From contig JASHPP010000105.1 of assembly GCA_030038035.1 (NCBI GenBank), positions 1-8,594 on the forward strand: 8,594 nucleotides of DNA, in the 5' to 3' direction. A program made the position numbers and the translations under genes. The DNA comes from Trebonia sp. GTDB taxonomy: Bacteria > Actinomycetota > Actinomycetes > Streptosporangiales > Streptosporangiaceae. The first letter of the stretch is position 1, and each line of letters starts with the position of its first letter. A model generated the notes under the pieces. That model searched no databases and was not told where the DNA came from. It was given only the letters and a program-made list of their open reading frames with translations. Of this stretch, positions 5,867 to 8,594 are shown one piece after another.

Positions 5867-6600
5867 ATGACCAGCCGAATCCGGCGGACAGGAGCCGTCG
5901 TCCGCCGCCCCGCGAACTTCTGGACCCCGGCCGTCCACGGCCTGCTCCGCCACCTGCGGGCCGCAGGCTTCCCCGCCCCGGCGCCCGCTCGGCACCGAGG
6001 CGGACCTGGAGCTGCTCACCTGGATCGACGGCGAGTCCGGTCCCGCCGGGTGGGCCGAGATCGTCCCAGAAAGCGGGCTCCGGCGCTGGGCAGCGTTCCT
6101 GCGCCGCTACCACGACGCCGTCGCAGGCTACCACCCGCCGCCCGGCGCCCGACGGTCCAGCGGCCCGGGCACCTGCGCACTTGGCGAGGTCGTCTGCCAC
6201 GGCGACTTCGGCCCCTGGAACGGGGTCTGGCGCGCCGGGCACCCGGTCGGCCTCATCGACTTCGACCACGCCCGGCCGGCACCGCCGATCTTCGACATCG
6301 CCTACGCGCTGGAGTACGCCGCGCCGTTCCGCGTGGACTCCGAATGCCTGCGCTGGCTGCGCTACCCCCAGCCGCCCGGCCGGCGCCGACGGATCGAGAC
6401 CTTGTGCGACGCCTACGGCATCCCCGTGCCGGCCGAGATCACCGGCCGCGTCGCGTGGCAGCAGCGCCTCGTCCTGCATGACTGCCAGGCGCTGGCCAGC
6501 CAGGGCATCGAGCCCCAGGCAACCTGGGTCCGCGAAGGCTACCTCGACACCGTCCGCGCCCGGATCAACTGGACAGAATCCCTCCAGATCCCTTACTTAA
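5867..6600 (+). pseudogene. APH-family phosphotransferase, frameshifted
   Basis: Two frames together give one phosphotransferase of the aminoglycoside/choline-kinase-like superfamily. From ATG 5867, residues 1-37 (RRTGAVVRRPANFWTPAVHG, then LLRHLRAAGFPA) are the usual N-terminus. At the C-run 5976-5979 the frame must move by one base, continuing from 5979 as RRPLGTEADLELLTWIDGES. Dropping one C there restores the protein. After repair, the catalytic loop HGDFGPWN (H111, D113, N118) and the metal-binding IDFD (D131-D133) are intact, followed by a normal helical C-terminal half ending WVREGYLDTVRARINWTES. That frame then has no stop near the expected end and runs on through the opposite-strand reductase to 7298; a TAA in another frame at 6598-6600 may be the original stop. 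The family is clear. Whether this is a true pseudogene or two sequencing indels is open. The 3' boundary is approximate. No clear Shine-Dalgarno precedes the ATG. Confidence 0.8.
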
Positions 6601-6641
6601 ACCCCCGGTGCTGGCCTCGGGCTGGGGACGGGATGGCTGGG

Positions 6642-7493
6642 TTAGCCGGCTGTGGCCAGGCGCAGCACGTAGGCCCGTTCGTCCGCTCCGAACCACGGCG
6701 GCGATCCTCCGGCGGCGTTCTCCGCGAGCCGGCCGGGCTGGGCGGTGGCGGTCAGCGAGACGTGGACCCGCGGGTCGCTCAGGCCCCACTTGAGCAGGGC
6801 CTGGGCCCAGGTGGTGATGCCGAAGGGACGCAGCGGCGCGAGCTGCGCCGGGCTGGGCGGCCGGCGCATGAGCTGGCCCTCGCCGAGCGGGCGCATCAGC
6901 AGGACGCCGAGGCCGAGGTCGTCAGCCAGCGGCAAGATCGTGCGCTCGACCTCCCGGTGGTCCGGGTTGTAAGGCACCTGGACGGTGTCGATGCGGCCAG
7001 TGCGCATGATCTCGGCGAGCTCGCCGAAAGCCGCTGGCGAGTAGTGGGTGGCCCCGATCAGGCCCACCAGCCCGCGGTCCCGGGCGGCCTCGAGCATGGG
7101 CAGGTGGGCCTGCCAGGCCACCAGGTTGTGGATCTGCATCAAGTCGACCAGGCCGCCGTACCAGTCCACCGCGCGGGACAGTTGTGCCGCGCCCTCCTGC
7201 GCCGACGGAGTCCAGACCTTGTCCGCGATGAACACCTGCCCGCGGTGGCCGTCCAGCGCGTCGGAAAGCAGGCGCTCGGCGGTGCCGTACATGGGTGAGG
7301 TGTCGATGACCCGGATGCCAGCCGCGATGGCGGCCTCGATGAGCTCGTCCTGCCGGCCGGCCGCGGCGGCTGCCTCCAGCCGCCGCCAGGTGCCCAGCCC
7401 GACCACCGGCACGCTGACCCGGCCGCGGCCCAGACTCCGGTCCTCCAATCCCGCCACCCCCGCTCGGTTCGGCCCCGGTCGAATGATGCCCAC
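6642..7493 (-). CDS. Aldo/keto reductase
   Basis: A 283-residue NAD(P)H-dependent oxidoreductase with the (beta/alpha)8 barrel of the aldo/keto reductase superfamily, reducing aldehydes or ketones in the cytoplasm. The full catalytic tetrad is visible: D64 and Y69 (VIDTSPMYGTAE), K92 (IADKVW) and H122 (LMQIHNL). The barrel opens with VSVPVVGLGTW (26-36). The length is close to the short end for the family, and the C-terminal cofactor-binding part is compact. The start at GTG 7493 is uncertain: a GTG at 7457 begins just before LEDRSLGRGRVSVPVVG and fits the family's N-terminus equally well; neither has a strong Shine-Dalgarno. It begins 56 bp after the TetR gene on the same strand, so it is probably in the TetR operon. 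The substrate is unknown. Confidence 0.92.
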   Translation of the reverse strand: MGIIRPGPNRAGVAGLEDRSLGRGRVSVPVVGLGTWRRLEAAAAAGRQDELIEAAIAAGIRVIDTSPMYGTAERLLSDALDGHRGQVFIADKVWTPSAQEGAAQLSRAVDWYGGLVDLMQIHNLVAWQAHLPMLEAARDRGLVGLIGATHYSPAAFGELAEIMRTGRIDTVQVPYNPDHREVERTILPLADDLGLGVLLMRPLGEGQLMRRPPSPAQLAPLRPFGITTWAQALLKWGLSDPRVHVSLTATAQPGRLAENAAGGSPPWFGADERAYVLRLATAG

Positions 7494-7549
7494 TTACGAT
7501 GTGGGACCAACCACGCCCGGCACGGGCGACCTCGGTGCGGGCTGACCGG

Positions 7550-8182
7550 CTACAGCCGCTGGCGCAGCAGCTTCGCCTCCTCATCGGCCACGCCCAGTTC
7601 GATGCACAGGCAGTCCACCAGCAGCGAGAGCATTCGGTGCTGGTCCATCCCATCCAGGAGCGTGCGGATCGCGAGGCCGTCGATGAGCGAGACCACCCGG
7701 TCCACGATGTCCGGCACGGCGCCCCTCGGGGCGAAGATGCCGCGTTCGATTCCCTCGACGATGGCGTCGCTGAACGGGGCGCTGAACTCACGGTAGATCG
7801 CGGCGACCTCCTCGCGCAGGGCGGCGTCCCTGTTCGCCTTGGACCAGAACTCCAGCCAGAGCGACCAGGTCAGGCGGAAGGACCGCACGCTTGGGTCGGT
7901 GCCTTCCCTGGCACACAGCCTGAGGTACTCGACGAGCCGGGTCAGCGGGTCGGCGCCCGGGTCGACCAGGTTGCGCCACCGCACCGTGATGCGCTCCGAC
8001 TCCAGGCTGAACACCTCGGCGAGCAGCCTGTCCCTGTGGCGGAAGTAGTGCTGGACCAGCCCGAGACTCACGCCGGCGCGCTCGGCGATGTCCGCCATGC
8101 GGGCCGCGTCGACCCCCCGCTCGCTGATGACGTCGCGGGCGGCGTCGAGAATCAGCGTCCTGCGGTCCGCTCCGTCGAGCAT
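7550..8182 (-). CDS. TetR family transcriptional regulator (BetI-like C-terminal domain)
   Basis: A 210-residue one-component regulator. The N-terminal DNA-binding domain is complete (residues 6-56), with the helix-turn-helix at about 28-48 (MADIAERAGVSLGLVQHYF), followed by the conserved RHRDRLLAEVF. The C-terminal part (LTWSLWLEFWSKANRD, later VSLIDGLAIRTLLDG) resembles the BetI-like TetR_C_6 ligand and dimerisation domain. The start is ATG 8180-8182, chosen because AGGAGG lies six bases upstream; the frame is open further upstream but only as a shadow of the neighbouring hydrolase gene. It lies 31 bp after that hydrolase and 56 bp before the aldo/keto reductase, all on the same strand, and probably controls this set in response to a substrate or product. 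The operator was not identified; it should lie upstream of the hydrolase, outside the window. Confidence 0.94.
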   Translation of the reverse strand: MLDGADRRTLILDAARDVISERGVDAARMADIAERAGVSLGLVQHYFRHRDRLLAEVFSLESERITVRWRNLVDPGADPLTRLVEYLRLCAREGTDPSVRSFRLTWSLWLEFWSKANRDAALREEVAAIYREFSAPFSDAIVEGIERGIFAPRGAVPDIVDRVVSLIDGLAIRTLLDGMDQHRMLSLLVDCLCIELGVADEEAKLLRQRL

Positions 8183-8188
8183 CCCCGT

Positions 8189-8194
8189 CCTCCT
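8189..8194 (-). promoter_or_regulatory. Ribosome binding site of the TetR gene
   Basis: AGGAGG on the minus strand, six bases before the ATG at 8182. This near-perfect Shine-Dalgarno fixes the start and lies in the 31-bp gap after the hydrolase stop codon, which supports translation from a shared mRNA. Confidence 0.8.
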
Positions 8195-8213
8195 CTGGCT
8201 CACCGTGCCTGCC

Positions 8214-8594
8214 CTAACGGTCCATCGACCCAATAGCCAGGCACGTTTCAATATGGAACAACGTGGCGTAACCCAGATCATCCACGTGAACCCGCTCGTC
8301 TTGCCCGTGCAGGCCGGCGTACATGACCTCGTACGGCGTTGACCGCACGGGCCAGAATCCGTAGGCCACGGTCCCGAACGCCTCGCGCAGGTAGTGGGAG
8401 TCGGTGAAGCTCGGGCAGAGCGTGGGGACGAGCGTGGTGCCAGGGTCATGCCGGGCGACGAAGCGCCTGCAGACCTCGAACAGCGGGGTGTCGACGGCTG
8501 AGACGCTGCCGCCGGCCAGCGGCTGCGCGAACTCGAGCTCGTACGGCAGGTCGTCGCCGAGCAGCCTGGTCAGGCTGGCCACCACGTCCTCCTC
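8214..8594 (-). CDS. M20 family metallohydrolase, C-terminal part (5' end outside window)
   Basis: The last 126 residues of a gene entering from the right edge. The segment has the tail of an M20/M25/M40 zinc hydrolase (aminoacylase, carboxypeptidase or deacetylase type): SAVDTPLFEVCRRFVARHDP, then PSFTDSHYLREAFGTVAYGF, and finally GLHGQDERVHVDDL. The histidine of HGxDER is the last metal ligand in the catalytic domain. The preceding part, ending the dimerisation (lid) domain, is cut off by the window. A GTG near 8585 is internal, not the start, because the catalytic N-terminal domain must lie upstream. It is followed closely by the TetR and aldo/keto reductase genes. Whether it cleaves a peptide or an N-acyl bond cannot be decided from this fragment. 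Confidence 0.88.
   Translation of the reverse strand, partial: EEDVVASLTRLLGDDLPYELEFAQPLAGGSVSAVDTPLFEVCRRFVARHDPGTTLVPTLCPSFTDSHYLREAFGTVAYGFWPVRSTPYEVMYAGLHGQDERVHVDDLGYATLFHIETCLAIGSMDR

Noticed and set aside
5733..6479. Minus-strand frame of 248 codons opposite the phosphotransferase
   Set aside because: The plus strand carries the HGDFGPWN and IDFD motifs in order; the antisense product is low-complexity and has no motif.
6922..7791. Minus-strand frame of 289 codons spanning the TetR and reductase genes in another frame
   Set aside because: It is a frame-shifted shadow of two well-supported genes, with an arginine/glycine-rich product.
1..8594. Possible CRISPR array, tRNA, rRNA, insertion sequence or phage genes
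   Set aside because: No regularly spaced repeats, no T-loop/anticodon pattern, no transposase or integrase motifs and no terminal inverted repeats were seen on either strand.

Overview
The window is roughly 70% G+C, with the strong third-position G/C bias, GTG starts and long spurious antisense reading frames typical of a high-GC actinomycete (Streptomyces, Pseudonocardia or Streptosporangiales type). The SCO6745-family gene, known to me mainly from actinobacteria, supports this. No rRNA, tRNA, CRISPR array, insertion sequence or phage gene was seen. Genus or species cannot be stated.

Layout. (1) 14-1866: an MFS exporter (minus) and a MarR-type regulator (plus) diverge from a short A+T-rich region holding back-to-back -10 elements and an 18-bp near-palindrome. 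This looks like a classic drug-responsive efflux/repressor pair, with both genes probably translated from leaderless mRNAs. (2) 1867-2079: a convergent intergenic stretch with two strong hairpins, probably terminators. (3) 2080-3605: a SAM-dependent methyltransferase lies downstream of a SCO6745-family gene, both minus, 62 bp apart. (4) 3606-4636: about 1 kb without a recognisable gene, holding a few short coding-like stretches that may be remnants. (5) 4637-5773: two VOC-fold (glyoxalase/bleomycin-resistance superfamily) genes, both minus, separated by 327 bp. (6) 5867-6600: a plus-strand APH-family phosphotransferase that is frameshifted near its N-terminus and has no stop codon at its expected end. 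(7) 6642-8594: a minus-strand set with close spacing, namely the 3' end of an M20-type metallohydrolase, a TetR regulator and an aldo/keto reductase, probably one transcript.

How the genes might work together. Efflux, methyl transfer, VOC proteins and an APH-type kinase are all families often used to deal with toxic small molecules. The region therefore resembles an accessory detoxification or stress neighbourhood rather than a core metabolic locus, but this theme is inferred from gene families. The M20-TetR-AKR set looks like a separate, inducible catabolic or detoxification operon. I did not find convincing evidence of a wholly new system. The best signals are the divergent leaderless promoter with its operator and the damaged phosphotransferase.
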